Below, piece by piece: positions 12,900-25,425 of a DNA stretch of 64,000 bases. Below the pieces are notes generated by a model. That model ran no database searches. It was not told the origin of the DNA and saw only the letters and a program-made list of their open reading frames with translations. The DNA lies in assembly GCF_030867095.1 (NCBI RefSeq), contig NC_081835.1:15570501-15634500 (forward strand), in the 5' to 3' direction. A program made the translations under genes and the position numbers. The DNA comes from Alligator mississippiensis (lineage: Eukaryota > Chordata > Crocodylia > Alligatoridae). Within the stretch, counting starts at the first letter, position 1. Each line of letters begins with the position of its first letter.

Positions 12900-14889
12900 C
12901 TGCTTTAGTACCTGGAAAATCTTCACAGGAGAGTGGAATTACACTGGTGAAAAACGGGTGTCATCAGGAAGAAAATGAGAAACTTTATCTAAACTAAAAG
13001 CTGGTAATTTGACTGCAAGATTAGAATATTCTGAAAGGAACACTGATGATGCTCAGGGATTCCCTGAGGTTTGCAAAGCTGTTTCTTTATCGTTGCTAAA
13101 TTCTGCGACTTTAGCTTGCTGCTTTGCTGTGAATCTCATCAAAAGTTTAATTTTATTTACTCAGATTCCATTAGGCAAGGCATTTCTTAGTGCATGTTTT
13201 TCCTCCCTCCTTCAAAAAAGAAAGGAAGTTTCATGAACCTTATCAGAAAATTGAAAGTGGAATGGGAATACTCTCTTCACTTAAGAATCTCACTGCCACA
13301 TGACTAGTTTGTACTCTTTGCTGCAAAGCTTTGAATTTAAAGCTGAGAGGGAGGGAGGTGAGAAACAGCAGTAGGAGTAAAAGGCACAATTGAATCTTTG
13401 GATATTCAATCAGGAGATCGTGCATGTCATTTATGATAAATCCCCAAAGCTTACTGTTTGACTTTGCCTTTATTACACCTCTGGCAAGCACGTGTATTTT
13501 ATTGCTAATAAACACATTAGGATTAGATTCAAGGGACAATCCTGAACCTTTGGTTATATGCAGATGAGTTTGATGTGTTTAAAATTTACTAGTTATTGAG
13601 CTGAGGCTGGCACAATGTGAGTCCAAAGGCCAAATTCTGACTTGTTACTCCACATTTACATGATATAACAGAGTTCAGCACCCAATCTGCCTGTCTACAT
13701 TTCTATAAGTCACCTGTCCCCATGGTATGCACTTGAAGAACAAGCAGCACCTGGCTCCTGGTAGGTATTTTGTATACAAAAATTCCAATTCAGGATGCAC
13801 TGAATGCTTGCATTACCACAAATCCATGCAGATTTAGACTGGGGTATAGGCTTCAACCCTTACTATTTCACAAAACATCCACTACTCCAAAGGAAAGATC
13901 AGGAGGTTTTCATTGCCCATCATTTTCAGGCATTTTAAGGTAAATAAGAGAGAACCCCCTAGAACATCCATTTCTGGGACCCAGCTCTACAACTAAAGGA
14001 AATCTAATTTCCATAAATCTATTCTGAGTCACACCAGTGGGCTCTCATTCCTAATTCCCTGGTTCTTCCTCTCTGGAAGTCTTAACACACAAGTACAGCC
14101 AAATTCAGTTGTACCTTGAGTATACGTGCTTCTCATTGATTTGACGGGATTCTGCCCCTGTGTGAAGCAGTGCTGAGTATGATCACATGAGGAGTGTGGC
14201 CAACTCTGTTAGCCTTTTACAATATGACCCAGGACTACATTCTGAAAAGAGATCTAACTTGATAAAGTATTTGCCTGCGCATGGCATCCAATAGAATGGA
14301 TGCGAAGCTGTGAAGGCACCATTCATAAGTCAAAGATGTATAAGAAAAGAAAACACTTTTGAGATGCATAGAAGCCCCATACTTTTCACCTGTTCAAGTC
14401 ATTTTAACTTTAGCTTTACTTTAACAGTCAAAACTTTGATTAGTTACCCCTAGAATTATCTCCTTTGAAATGACTGCTTCAGCCCTGATTTCCTCTTGAA
14501 TGTTAGGTCACTGGAATTACACCAGGAATTAGTTCAGTTTGGTCTTCTGAACTAATGAACATCCGTGGCATCAATTTAAATGATACAGGATTTTATTACC
14601 ATCTGAAATCCACTGTGTGATGCATTGTATTCACCTCAGTGAGATGCCTTTGGGAGTTCAAAATTATTTCAAAAGCTTCTCATCTTAAAAAAATAAAAGG
14701 CATTTTTCTCTGCAACATTATTAAGAAAATTTCTTTTGAGAATAGAAATCAACTTTGTTGGATTTTTTTTTTCTTTTTCACAGCAAACCTATTTTAACTG
14801 GAGCAGGTAGTCACTTCATAAGTCATTGGTCTAGCTCAGTACATTTGAAGCGTGGGGGCTGGTAAGTGCTTAGCACTTCTGAAGAACCC
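12900..14889. other. Intergenic; possible conserved element at 13050-13570
   Basis: The first 650 bp are unique and AT-rich with many short homeodomain-like sites (for example GCATGTCATTTATGATAAAT near 13422). The rest has only traces of the GGCCAAATTCTG-type palindromic repeat (13630). No gene. Confidence 0.3.
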
Positions 14890-15010
14890 TGTAACAGGGT
14901 AGTCTGTCCCTTTAAGACAGTCAGCCCTGCTGAGAGAGCCCAGCTGCAGGGCATTTAGATAGGCTGGGAGTGTCCCACAAGGAGCTTAACAAACCAAGGA
15001 GTAGCAAGGA
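14890..15010 (+). mobile_element. LTR-like fragment, TGTAACAG family
   Basis: Starts TGTAACAGGGTAGTCTGTCC and continues CTTTAAGACAG, matching the start of the 53321 and 2661 copies. Similarity fades after about 120 bp; the polyadenylation-signal end is not seen. Old fragment. Confidence 0.4.
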
Positions 15011-15343
15011 GATTAAGATACTTTTAGTAGCAGAGAAAATGAAATAAGCAAGTACCTTGACCAATCCCTAGTCTGAGATGCCCAGAAAAAATGAAAGAAT
15101 GCAGTAAAATTAGCCAGATTACAGTCCTCAGTCAGGTTGAGATTTCCACAATATTGTGATACTATAGCCTGGTTTTTAACAGATAACTTATTTTTCCACT
15201 GGGTTTTTATAAACACAGCACAGAGTGATGCTGTGGAAGCCACTGGAGTTCAATCTTGATTTACAGTAGCAAATGTGAGACCGGATTTTGATTCAGTCTC
15301 TATAACAGACCTAGGCAATCATTTGGGCAGATAAAGAGTAGGT

Positions 15344-17800
15344 TTTCATAGATTCATAGATTCATAGATGTTAAGGTCGGAAGGGACCTCAATAGATCAT
15401 CGAGTCCGACCCCCTGCATAGACAGGAAAGAGTGCTGGGTCTAGATGACCCCAGCTAGATGCCTATCTAACCTCCTCTTGAAGACCCCCAGGGTAGGGGA
15501 GAGCACCACCTCCCTTGGGAGCCCGTTCCAGATCTTGGCCACTCTAACTGTGAAGTAGTTCTTCCTAATGTCCAATCTAAATCTGCTCTCTGCTAGCTTG
15601 TGGCCATTATTTCTTGTAACCCCTGGGGGCGCCTTGGTGAATAAATCCTCACCAATTCCCTTCTGTGCCCCCATGATGAACTTATAGGCAGCCACAAGGT
15701 TGCCTCTCAACCTTCTCTTGCAGAGGCTGAAAAGGTCCAGGTTCTCTAGTCTCTCCTCGTAGGGCTTGGTCTGCAAGCCCTTAACCATACAAGTGGCCCT
15801 TCTCTGGACCCTCTCCAGGTTATCCGCATCCCTCTTGAAGTGCAGCGCCCAGAATTGCACGCAGTACTCCAACTGCGGTCTGACCAGTGCCCGATAGAGG
15901 GGAAGTATCACCTCCTTGGACCTATTCGTCATGCATCTGCTGATGCACGATAAAGTGCCATTGGCTTTTCTGATGGCTTCATCACACTGCCGACTCATGT
16001 TCATCTTGGAGTCCACTAGGACTCCAAGATCCCTTTCCACTTCCGTGCCACCCAGCAGGTCATTCCCTAGGCTGTAGGTGTGCTGGACGTTTTTCCTCCC
16101 TAGGTGCAGCACTTTGCATTTCTCCTTGTTGAACTGCATCCTGTTGTTTTCTGCCCACTTGTCCAGCCTATCCAGGTCTGCCTGCAGCTGTTCCCTGCCC
16201 TCCGCCGTGTCCACTTCTCCCCATAGCTTTGTGTCATCTGCAAACTTGGAGTACATTTCACTCCCTCGTCCAAGTCGCTGATGAAGACATTAAAGAGTAT
16301 CGGTCTAAGGACTGAGCCCTGCAGGACCCCACTGCCCACAACCTTCCAGGTCGAAACCGACCCATCCACCACGACTCTCTGGGTGCGACCCTCTAGCCAA
16401 TTCGCCACCCACTGGACTATGTAGTCATCCAAGTCACAGCCTCTTGTTCACCAGTATGGGCTGGGATACTGTATCGAAGACCTTCCTGAAGTCTAAGTAC
16501 ACGACATCCATCCCTCCTCTTGTATCCAGGCGTTTTGTAACCTGGTCATAAAAAGAGACCAGATTAGTCAGGCACGATCTGCCTGCTACGAACCCGTGCT
16601 GGTTTCCCCTCAGCATAATTTGTCCTGCCAAGCTCTCGCAAATGTGAGCCTTGATAATTTTTTCAGATTTTGCCGAGGATAGAGGTGAGACTGACTGGCC
16701 TATAGTTGCCCGGGTCCTCCTTCCTCCCCTTCTTGAAAATGGGGACCACATTGGCCCTTTTCCAGTCCTCCGGGACTTTGCCCGTGCGCCATGAGCGTTC
16801 AAATATTCCTGCCAGTGGCTCTGCAATGATGTCGGCCAGTGCCTTCAGCACCCTCGGATGGAGCCCATCCGGGCCTGCTGACTTAAAGGCATCCAGTTCT
16901 TCCAAGTGACTCTGCACCATCTCAGGATCTACGTATGGAAGTCTGGCGCCTTGCTGCTGCCTCTCTACAACCCCAGTGAGAGACTTGTCGTGCCCCTCGC
17001 TTAGGAACACTGAGGCAAAGAACTCGTTGAGGAGTTCAGCCTTGTCCCCCCTGTCTGTCACCAATTGTTTCTGCCCATTTAGCAGTGGTCCTATTTCTCC
17101 CTGGGCCTTCCTTTTACTCCCTATATATCTAAAAAACAATTTCTTGTTGTCCTTTACTTGGGATGCCATCCTCAGCTCCATGGTGGCTTTGGCCTGTCTA
17201 ACTGCCTCCCGACAAGCGCGAGCAGAGGAGGTATATTCGTCTTTGTTGATTTCTCCCTGTTTCCACTTTTTATGTGCTCCCCTTTTGGCCCTTAGGATGC
17301 CCTGGATTTCTCTGGTCAGCCAAGGAAGCCTCCTGGCCCCTTTCCCTCTTTTCCCTCGCATCGGGATCATCTTGCTTTGTGCCCGAAGGATCATTTCCTT
17401 AAGGCACAGCCACCCTTCTTGGGCTCCCATCACTTCAAAACTCCTACTCTGCAGTGTGTCTTTGACTAATCGTCTGAGTTCATTGAAATCAGCTTTCCTA
17501 AAGTCTAGCACTTTCACCCACTTTTCACCCGAATTCTATTAGCAGGTGATCACTGTCCCCCAGATGGCTATCGATCTGTAGGTCCCCTACCGTGTCATCC
17601 CCCGTTGCCAATACCAGATCCAGTATGGCATTCCCCCTAGTGGGACCGTGTACCTCCTATGTCAGGTGGAGGTCCTGTACACAGGTTAGAAACCTGCGTG
17701 AGCGGTGGGACTTTGCCGTCTGCGTCTCCCAGCAGATGTTTCGGTAGTTTAGGTCCCCCATGACTACCACCTCTTTAGCTTTTATGGTCTCAGAATAGGG
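15344..17800 (-). mobile_element. CR1 LINE, 5'-truncated, RT largely preserved in shifted frames
   Basis: On the minus strand, in order: the end of the endonuclease (VVMGDLNYRNICWE, 17.8 kb), the linker and N-terminal RT (frame 17517-16663: KSAGPDGLHPRVL, VPIFKKGRKEDPGNYRPVSL), motif A (VVYLDFRKVFDTVS, frame ending 16434), GVLQGSVLRPILFN (frame 16432-16100), the catalytic KFADDTKLWG and C-terminal RT (frame 16256-15441), then a 3' tail of TTCATAGA repeats at 15344-15370. About three frameshifts separate these frames, so it is dead, but it is the best preserved and probably youngest CR1 here. The tail wording is crocodilian-like. The 5' end meets unrelated GC-rich DNA at about 17800. Confidence 0.93.
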
Positions 17801-18215
17801 GTTAGGGTCGGCAGGTATCAAGGGCCTCTTAGCCCTCACACCGGAGTCCAGCCTAGGCCACCAGGTCCCGCTGCACTGGGACAACGGGAAGTCCAAGGGA
17901 AGAGACCAGGAGGGGCCAGTAATAAAAGAAGACTTGGAGGCCCGTGGCAGAAGGTGGCGTTTGGCCGGGGTGTAGGGGAGGTCGGAGCCCTGTGAGTGCC
18001 AGCTGAGGGCGTGATGACCCTGGAGGCTTCCTCGAAGGGGAACCCCTCCACTGAGGATCCATTCAAAGTCGTGGCAGGCGAGTTAAGGGGGTCTTCCGAC
18101 ATCATCCAAGGTACCCTCTGGGGTCCACTTGCAGGTCCGGGGCAAACCTGGTCAACTGCCCAGGGAAAAGCTGCTCGAGAACGCCTAATAGAGCAAAGGC
18201 GGGCACATACATGAT
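17800..18215. other. GC-rich segment abutting the CR1 5' end, unidentified
   Basis: About 415 bp, clearly richer in G+C and CpG than its surroundings, with overlapping open frames on both strands (17836-18222 minus, 17996-18214 plus). None gives a protein I recognise. A frame continues from this segment into CR1 endonuclease on the minus strand (about 17896 to 17657), but the CR1-like wording begins only near AKEVVVMGDLNY. It may be another repeat into which the CR1 inserted, or sequence picked up during reverse transcription. Confidence 0.35.
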
Positions 18216-18219
18216 TGTC

Positions 18220-19879
18220 CAACTGGCTTCTAGTCTACAAGCCAAGGAACTTCATCAGTAACACAGAGTCAACCTTTTTTTCTAGGTCAGGTCTTCAACC
18301 CTATCCTGAAGTTGCTAATCAACCCATCACTTATAAATCCCTAGAATGTATGGATTACAGGGCTGCTGGCCTCTTGACTTTATGTAGTTTCCTAGATCGT
18401 ATGAAATTCCCCATACAACTTCATCATGCTTCTAGAATTTTTCTATAGGACATCTATTATTTTAAGGAAATGCTGGATTATATTCAGTGTCCCCCATCAA
18501 TGAAGCCTTTCATTTGGCTCTATATCTTCAATGTATCCATACAAAGGAAGATGTGCTTTGCATGCACAATTATTTATTTACATCTATAAATCCAGGCACA
18601 AATCACTGAAGGAAACTGCCTGGGTCACTGGGTATGTCTACACTGCCTGATGACTAAGGAGTGCTGCAGCAAAGCTCAGCGCATGATGTCTCATGAAAAC
18701 TCATTCCAAAAAGCTCTTTCTCTCTGAAGTGGTTTTTGGTTCAAGCCTAGAGCCACACTAAGGTGGTTACATTACATGTTTTGGGGTGAGGGTGGGGAAT
18801 GCGTGTGCAGAATGGACACACCATAATCATTTAAAAGAAGATAACATTATGATTTTAAAATTATCTTCACATAACATATCTTTACATCTTAATGAACCCT
18901 GCATGTATGTAAGTGGGACCTACAAGGCTATAAGCATTCTGTCTAGATAAGCCACAGTCTTAGGAAGAGAGGTATTGATGCAGAGGTTGCCTGCTCAAAT
19001 AGCGCATACAAATTTATATTGAATAATCTGCTATTTTACAACAGGGCCAAAAACAGCTCTGCTTATAATGTACCAAAAAAGCCTGTTTTGCAAGTTAGCG
19101 GCAGAATAATGCCATTCAAGTCTGAAAACATCTTTTCTTGCTAAGGGAAGAATTTCCTTTGTCCTTCATCAGATTTTCCTTCGTTCTTCACATGTATTTT
19201 ACATTTTACTGGACCTGACTGTCCCACAGAGCTTTGACTATGTGCTCTGGCAGTCCAAATCCTATTCCCTGAGTTCAGTCCTCCCTAGAAAGCAACTTTG
19301 CACCCCCGTGTCTGCTTTGCTCCGCCATATTCAGGGGCTGCAAGCTCTCTGGTAAATGTGCATAGTTGCTGGATTACTATCAATAAGCCTGCATCCTCCA
19401 TCACCTCCACCCCTTTCCTGACTGAAACATTTTGTCTGAGAGCAAAGTGTCTTTAGTTTGTGTTTTACTCTTAGGTTAAACTGTGTTAAACCCTAAGACA
19501 TACAATTTGAAATGCCGTAAAATATAAGGACATTCAAAACAAAGCAAAACAAAAATCAAACTCCTTAGATGAAATGTTGACATTCCCAATTAATTTTTGA
19601 AATTGGGAAACAAAATATTCCTGAAACTGACACTTTTCAAAACATTTTTACTAAGCTAGTTTGGAAATATTTGGTTTTATTCCCATTTGTGAATGAAAAC
19701 AAATTTCCACTTTCTTGTGGAATGGAAAGTCCTAGGTTTCAACATACTCTAAATCTTACTTCCACTGGGAGCTCATTCTTCAATCTCAGACCAGCTCCTG
19801 AGAAAGTCCTGTTTCCCAAACACCTCAACTTTGTTTTCATGTTGAGAATTTAATTGAATTAGAAGAGCTTGAGTATGGA
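18220..19879. other. Intergenic
   Basis: At 18631 GGGTATGTCTACACTGCC looks like one end of a GTCTACAC-type MITE without a matching far end. Nothing else recognised. Confidence 0.45.
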
Positions 19880-20185
19880 TAACCGTTTACATCCAAGGTA
19901 GTCTTTTCAATATACTGGGTCCAGGCCTTTGAGGACCTGGAAGATCATGGGCTTGATTTCTATGGGAAGCTGGTGGAGAGGACAGATGACAGGCCTGAAG
20001 TGCCTGGTAGTCTGTGCTGCTGAAGAAACATGTGGCAGTGTATTGCACTATGGAGTTTCCTAAGTACAAAAGGCTTCATGCTTAAATAGATAGTATTACT
20101 GTAGTCCAGCTGTGAGGTGATGAAGACTTGAATAACTGAGGCTAGCTTATCACTCTCTAAGGTCAGCTAGAGTCTCCCAGTCAAC
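19880..20185. repeat. Possible old LINE remnant, unclassified
   Basis: Phrases such as GGGTCCAGGCCTTTGAGGAC and TACTGTAGTCCAGCTGTGAG (then GTGATGAAGAC) remind me of an ancient L3/CR1-type LINE end, but I cannot place it firmly. No coding frame. Confidence 0.25.
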
Positions 20186-20818
20186 TGGAGATGATAGAAA
20201 GTGTTAGTCACAGAGGTCATTATGTCAGAATTTAGCATCAGAGAGGACATCAGGGGAGCTTCAGACTATATTGGCTAGCTGTGTGTATATACCTTCAACC
20301 AAAGAAAACAGCACTGTGACTGCCTGGATTATTTTCCTATGCACACATTTGCTAATACTATATATATATATCTGAAAATTATTCTAATGAAGATGGAGTT
20401 ATTGCTTTTCAATAAAAAAAGCAGAAGCAATCCTGAAAGGTCAATAAGATTTACTCTGGTGTAGGCTCAGAGATCATTTGTTATTCAAATGACGAAAAAG
20501 ATATCATGGATATGTAGTGGTGTTAACAAAGCACTGACACCATCTGTTTATTAGGCAATCTTTGGCATTTCCATAATTTCTCCATGCAATAAGATTTGTG
20601 CTTTGCTTATTCAACATGAGCAAGGAAGGGCTCAGAAGTAATCACAGATTACTGTTGAGATTTTCCAAAAGGTATTTAAAAAACAGTCTATCAACTTTCT
20701 ACTTCTGATGAGGCATTTTCTCACAAAATACAGAAATGTCATCTTAAATTTTTCATTGATACTTGAAGAAATGTACAGTTATGAAAGTTTAGCACCACAC
20801 CCTGTCTGGTGGCCTCTG

Positions 20819-20965
20819 AATCACAGAACCACAGAGCCGGAAGGGGCATCAAGTGATCATCTGAACTATTGCTCTTGCTCTGTACTGAGACATGGTCAAG
20901 TCTGCTCAGACCATCTCTGAGATGTGTTTCTCTACAATGCATTTTTAGAGCTCCCAGATATTTGA
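20819..20965 (-). mobile_element. CR1 LINE 3' tail fragment
   Basis: AATCACAGAACCACAGAGCC, then GGAAGGGGCATCAAGTGATC: a degraded minus-strand version of the CR1 tail and 3' UTR. Extremely 5'-truncated, non-coding; the right border is approximate. Confidence 0.7.
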
Positions 20966-21174
20966 TTTTAGTTTGTGTGGTGCTGCAGACAACCTCCATC
21001 TCTCTGGCCAGCGTGTGACTGGGAAGGAAGGAAGGAAATGGGCAAGAGCACAAAAGGAAGTATATAACACATCATTCTGGGGATGCAAGAAACATATTTT
21101 GTAGCAATCAATTTTTAATAAAGACAACTGAGGATAGGCCATGTTCATTGCTCATCTTTCTTACTAGTCAATAT

Positions 21175-21291
21175 GGGCCAGATTTTGATACCTTTACTCA
21201 ATATAAGTAGAACTTTAGTCTGCAAGTAGTGTGAAGACTACTGCTTGGAGTAAGGTATTAAATGAGATGTGTAAGGGGTCAGAATCTGCCC
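21175..21291 (+). repeat. Short palindromic repeat, GGCCAGATTCTG type
   Basis: Begins GGGCCAGATTTTGATACC and ends GGGGTCAGAATCTGCCC, inverted copies of one another. Several other traces of the same wording occur (36373, 43586, 61840, and weaker ones near 5205, 11602 and 31508), so this is an old high-copy MITE-like family. Confidence 0.5.
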
Positions 21292-22799
21292 GTAGGGCTT
21301 TTTGAGTTAATTAGTCCACAGATGCTTTGAAAATTAAAATTATGGTAACTGAAGTTCATTCTCAAGATAGGTTTAATTCTGAGTTGGTACAAAGCCAGTG
21401 GAAATCTACCAGTCATGGCATTCTGTTTTGTTTTCCTTATAACAAGAATGGTGTGAGCTTAGCCATAACAACCCTGCAAAGCCATTCCACAGCAACTGAT
21501 ATCATTCTGCCTAGGCCAGAATAGTTAATTATAGTGGTTAATTCTTAATTATATAGTTCACAAGTAGTAAGACAAAGGATGCACCACAGAGTGCAGTTAA
21601 ATATAATTTCTCTCTTTGCTCTCTGCTTGCAGTGAGAGAACTCAAAGCTCAGAGGGAGGTAAGTGCCTGCTGAGGTCAATGAAAAGGCTCCCAATTCTTC
21701 AGCTACTGGTACACTTTCTTCTGAATGCATTGGCATGAGTTGCAGAGCAATCTGGGTGAGATGGAGACAGAATCCAAGTTTCCCACCTTGAATACTCTAT
21801 TCTAACAAAATGACCACGCAGCTTCCCAGATCAGTGACTAATAAAGCTAGACTACTGCATTTTGTATCACCAAATCACCAAACCACTCTCACTCTACTTT
21901 TAACTCCACTTTGATCTTACCAATGTTCAGCATGTGTGGATGCTGTGATTACTAAAAACAGAGGTTAATGTGGGCAGACATATACAAAATGACAAGGAAA
22001 CTCAACTCAGCTGCTGTGCGAACCACTATGTGTAGGCCAGCAATAGGTTTGAAATTTCCAAGAGACCACAAATTTATCAAAGCAGTCATAACTAGGTGTT
22101 TCTAAAACCCTGGACTCCTAGCCCTGTCAGCATGCCTCGCTGGTCATGTGCATGTCTTTATTCTCTTCAATAATTCCACTCTTCAGTGTGATGCCCAGCA
22201 CTTGTCTGGTGAAAATATCTTAATTATAATCTCTCTCCCCAAAATACAGTTTGGGGTCCCTGTTTCTCCATTCACTTTATTTAGTGACGCACAAGAGTCC
22301 CTAGTGAAGACAGTACCACAAGCCTACTGCTGTAGCAAAGCTTAGAGCAGTTATTATTACGAAGACACGAACGATGTGAAAGTCCCTGTCATGTAGCAAC
22401 ACAGGAAGAAATGGAGTTTTACTTGGACAAAGGATTGTTTTTTTTAAGTCCCAGGGTCTCTTTGTTTTGCATCGACCTTCAGCCAAATTACTGAGAATGA
22501 TGAGCAAGAGAGCAGTTCTGAATGAAGTACTTTATGTGAAAATGCTGATCACATTAGCCAGATAATTAACTCAACCCCCCAGAGAGAAGAGTGTTCTAGT
22601 AGAAAGACCCAGTGAACTACTGCAAAAAGTGGCCCTTAAGTACACATTTGGTATATGCATGTGCCAGTTTTGTATTATATCTCTGGTTGCTTTGTTATTA
22701 GCAATACCTGAAGTGTAGCTCTTCCTATACAACTGGTGGCCACTATTCTTCAGTCTTAGGGCAGTAGATGCTTGAATTTTGAAACAACCTTGACTATTG
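21292..22799. other. Intergenic, nothing recognised
   Basis: No supported gene or clear repeat. Confidence 0.5.
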
Positions 22800-23085
22800 C
22801 AGGTGCTATTAATTATAGGCAGAAAATATAGCACGGGAACATTTAATTACCTTACTGTACTCACAGATCGGGTATTTTGATATCTAGCTGTCAGACAGCC
22901 AGAAAGACAGACATGATATTAATTAAAATGATTGACAGTGAGACAGCCAGCTGGTATTCATCTAAATGTTTGCAAATCCTTATAGACAATTAAGACCATT
23001 ATTATTTTTCTGAAAACTCATTCTGGAAAGTGAATTGCTATTATGATCTGCTTTAAATGGTGTAGTCATTGAATTAAAGGGCAGA
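22800..23085. promoter_or_regulatory. Candidate distal enhancer with exact PBX-MEIS motif
   Basis: AT-rich, repeat-free and dense in homeodomain-like TAATTA/ATTAATT cores (about 22808, 22842, 22918). It carries TGATTGACAG at 22929-22938, the composite PBX-MEIS/PREP site, with additional CTGTCAGACAG-type half-sites near 22888. Composition resembles conserved non-coding elements, but conservation is not tested. Confidence 0.35.
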
Positions 23086-23798
23086 AAATGAAGCCTTCAA
23101 CCTGACCACAGTGCCAACTTGACTGACTGCTTATGTCCTTCTTCAGTAGACTTCAAGTCTTTCCCATGCTTCCCCTGCCATTACCAAAGCATGGGCAATA
23201 TTGAAATTTGCTACTTACAATGCATAATCCTAAGCCAATAAAAGATATCACCCACAAAAATTCTTCTTTCTCACATGTTGAAACATCATGGCTACAACAT
23301 CCCTTTGACACTACCAAAACTATAGATGTGGACATTCATATTTCAAGAGGAAGCAGTTTTATGGTCTGTCCTGAATGCAGCTGAGTATCTAAAGCCTAAG
23401 CCTCACACTCCTGAGTGGATACGCTTAGAAATACACAAGCTAACCCTGAAAACTTCCTGGTATTTAATGCCTTTCAGGGAAATAACTCACTAGAGAATGT
23501 CTGTTGGGATTGCTTACACTGAAGTAGTTTCACCATGGACTTCAGTGGGAGAAGAATTAAGTCAAAGCCAAACATTTCTGAAAATTCCACTTACATTTTC
23601 AAATGATTTTTTTCCAAACAGCCTTTTTCATGTTCTCTCCTTTTGCCCAAGTCCTCTCTTTGCCCTGCCAAAAGTAGGGCATCAGGAGTAAGAGTAAAAG
23701 AATTCATCTAAATGATTTAGAAGTGCACCTTATACTTGCATTGTTTTGGGAAACACTGACATCTAATACTTGCCCTAGATGAATGATGAGATACAGTG
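23086..23798. other. Intergenic, nothing recognised
   Basis: Faint trace of the palindromic repeat near 23500-23560 (ACTGAAGTAG...ACTTCAGTGGGA). No gene. Confidence 0.45.
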
Positions 23799-24190
23799 GC
23801 TGCACCTATATGAGATGCTGACTGAGCAGTTGTTACTGCACAGCCATATAGTACTTGCAGGTGGGGTGGAGGATGTTTGCCGGTAGTAGGGCCACTTACG
23901 GTTCTAACTGACTCATGGATTTGGAATTGATTTGGCTGATTTGGCTTGGAATACGAAAAATTTTAATTAAAAAAAAAAGTACTAAATGACTATGCAGTAA
24001 CCAGCATTACTGCGCAGTAGCGGCCCCACATGGTTGCCAGGTGATGCTTACTGCGCAGTAGCTTATTACTACTGTGCAGTAGCACCGCATCATGGTTCAT
24101 GCCCAGCGATGCTACTGTGCAATAGTAACAAGCTACTATGCAGTATTAATGAGCTGCTGCACTGTAAGCGTCCCATGTAGATGCAGCTAT
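23799..24190 (+). mobile_element. Palindrome-rich MITE with five to six CTGCGCAGTAG-like motifs
   Basis: GCTGCACCTATATGAGATGC at the left and, reversed, GCTGCATCTACATGGGACGC at the right are terminal inverted repeats with about 15 of 20 bases matching. The half from 23990 holds a run of palindromes: ATGCAGTA, ACTGCGCAGTAG twice, ACTGTGCAGTAG, CTACTGTGCAATAG and CTACTATGCAGTA. Non-coding. Confidence 0.55.
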
Positions 24191-24259
24191 TATGAATCAG
24201 ATGCTCCTGTCTGTTTGCTACTTAAAAACATGTTAGATGTCAGCCATTTATATATTAGG

Positions 24260-24990
24260 ACATTACCTAATGTTGCTTTCCTGCAGGCTGGCAGAGTTCC
24301 AGCTTGCAAGGGGCTAGAGGGAGTGGGAGGAGAGCAGTCAGGCAGTGGGTGCCATGTGCATGTATCTGCACATATCTGCCAGGCAGCCTGGCGAGCACAT
24401 CCCACAGTTAACTAGTGGTGGGGAAATTGAGGTCCCCATAGGGAGGAAGGGATGGAGTTGGGCAGGGCAGAGCTGGGGCTGCTGCTGAGCTGGGTGGTGC
24501 ATGGGGCTTGGGGCTGCAATCGTGGCCTCAGGGTCCTGGCAGGGAGTGAGATGGGGCTGCAGGTGGCTTGTCTGGGGGCTGGAGCTGGTTCCCTGCTACT
24601 CCATGCGCTTTTGGGAGGGGGCAGGGGGAGCACGTGCCCTCCGGACTTGTGCGCAGGATGGGGGTGGGTGTGGGCTGCCTGCTGCAGGTTTGGGCTCCCT
24701 GCCCTGCTGCTGCCCTCCCCTGGGGCCTCTGCAGCCCAATGGACGGGACCCAGTATGGCAGGGCAGAGTGGGGCCTGGAGGGGAAGCTCACTGTGGCTGC
24801 TGTGAGCCCTGCACTGTACTGGCGATGCACCCTGTGCCTGCCCTGGAGCAGCGAGGGACATAACTTCATGCCTCTGCCTCCGCGTCTCTGGGGAAGGGGA
24901 GTGAGGGGCACCAGCAGGGTTGGGGGGGCTGTCGGTGGGGAGTGAGGGGCCTGTACCTGCATCCTGGTGAGCTAAGGGGGCAGAGGGAGC
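24260..24990. other. GC-rich block, probably repeat-derived, no supported gene
   Basis: Long overlapping open frames on both strands (for example 24452-24805 plus, 24412-25023 minus) arise because stop codons are rare in GC-rich DNA; the translations are low-complexity and resemble no family I know. Near 24899-24945 it has GGGGCACCAGCAGGG wording seen in the tandem unit of the hAT remnant at 34.6 kb, so part is likely transposon filler. Confidence 0.4.
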
Positions 24991-25425
24991 TCTGATTTTC
25001 CATGATAAAAAACCCAAAATCAATTATCAAAATTTATAGGTAGTTAGAATTTTATTTTACTATAGTGACTGAGGCACTGGTAGGCTTCCAAGTTTCTTTA
25101 AAGTTTTAAATGTATTAATAAAACATTGTGTTCAATTGATACCTATATATATAGTGGCATTTCATTTTAATTAGGGATTTGGGGGGGTTTATGAGAGAAT
25201 TTGCTATTTTTTATCAGGGAAAACCAGGATCCCTGCCTATGACGAATGTCCTGTTTGAAACTGAACAAGGATCTCTGGTGTGCTCTGCAATCGTTGGGCA
25301 CTTATACACATGCAAGGAGCTTCCTCCGATGCATGTGATTTCCGATTGGAAATCCAGACCGTCAGAGCAGACTCAATTAATCAAGTTTGCTGAAGCATGT
25401 AAATTGATGAGCTCTGGCAGCCTTG

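Noticed and set aside
15441-17517. Reverse-transcriptase frames as a host gene
   Set aside because: Order of endonuclease, linker, RT and TTCATAGA tail is CR1 LINE; frames are broken.
17836-18222. 128-residue minus-strand frame and 72-residue plus-strand frame
   Set aside because: Lies in the GC-rich segment beside a CR1; no recognisable protein and both strands open equally.
24412-25023. 203-residue open frame on the minus strand, with overlapping plus-strand frames
   Set aside because: Produced by high GC content; proline/alanine/serine-rich low-complexity translations on both strands, no domain, no splice context, repeat-like wording nearby.
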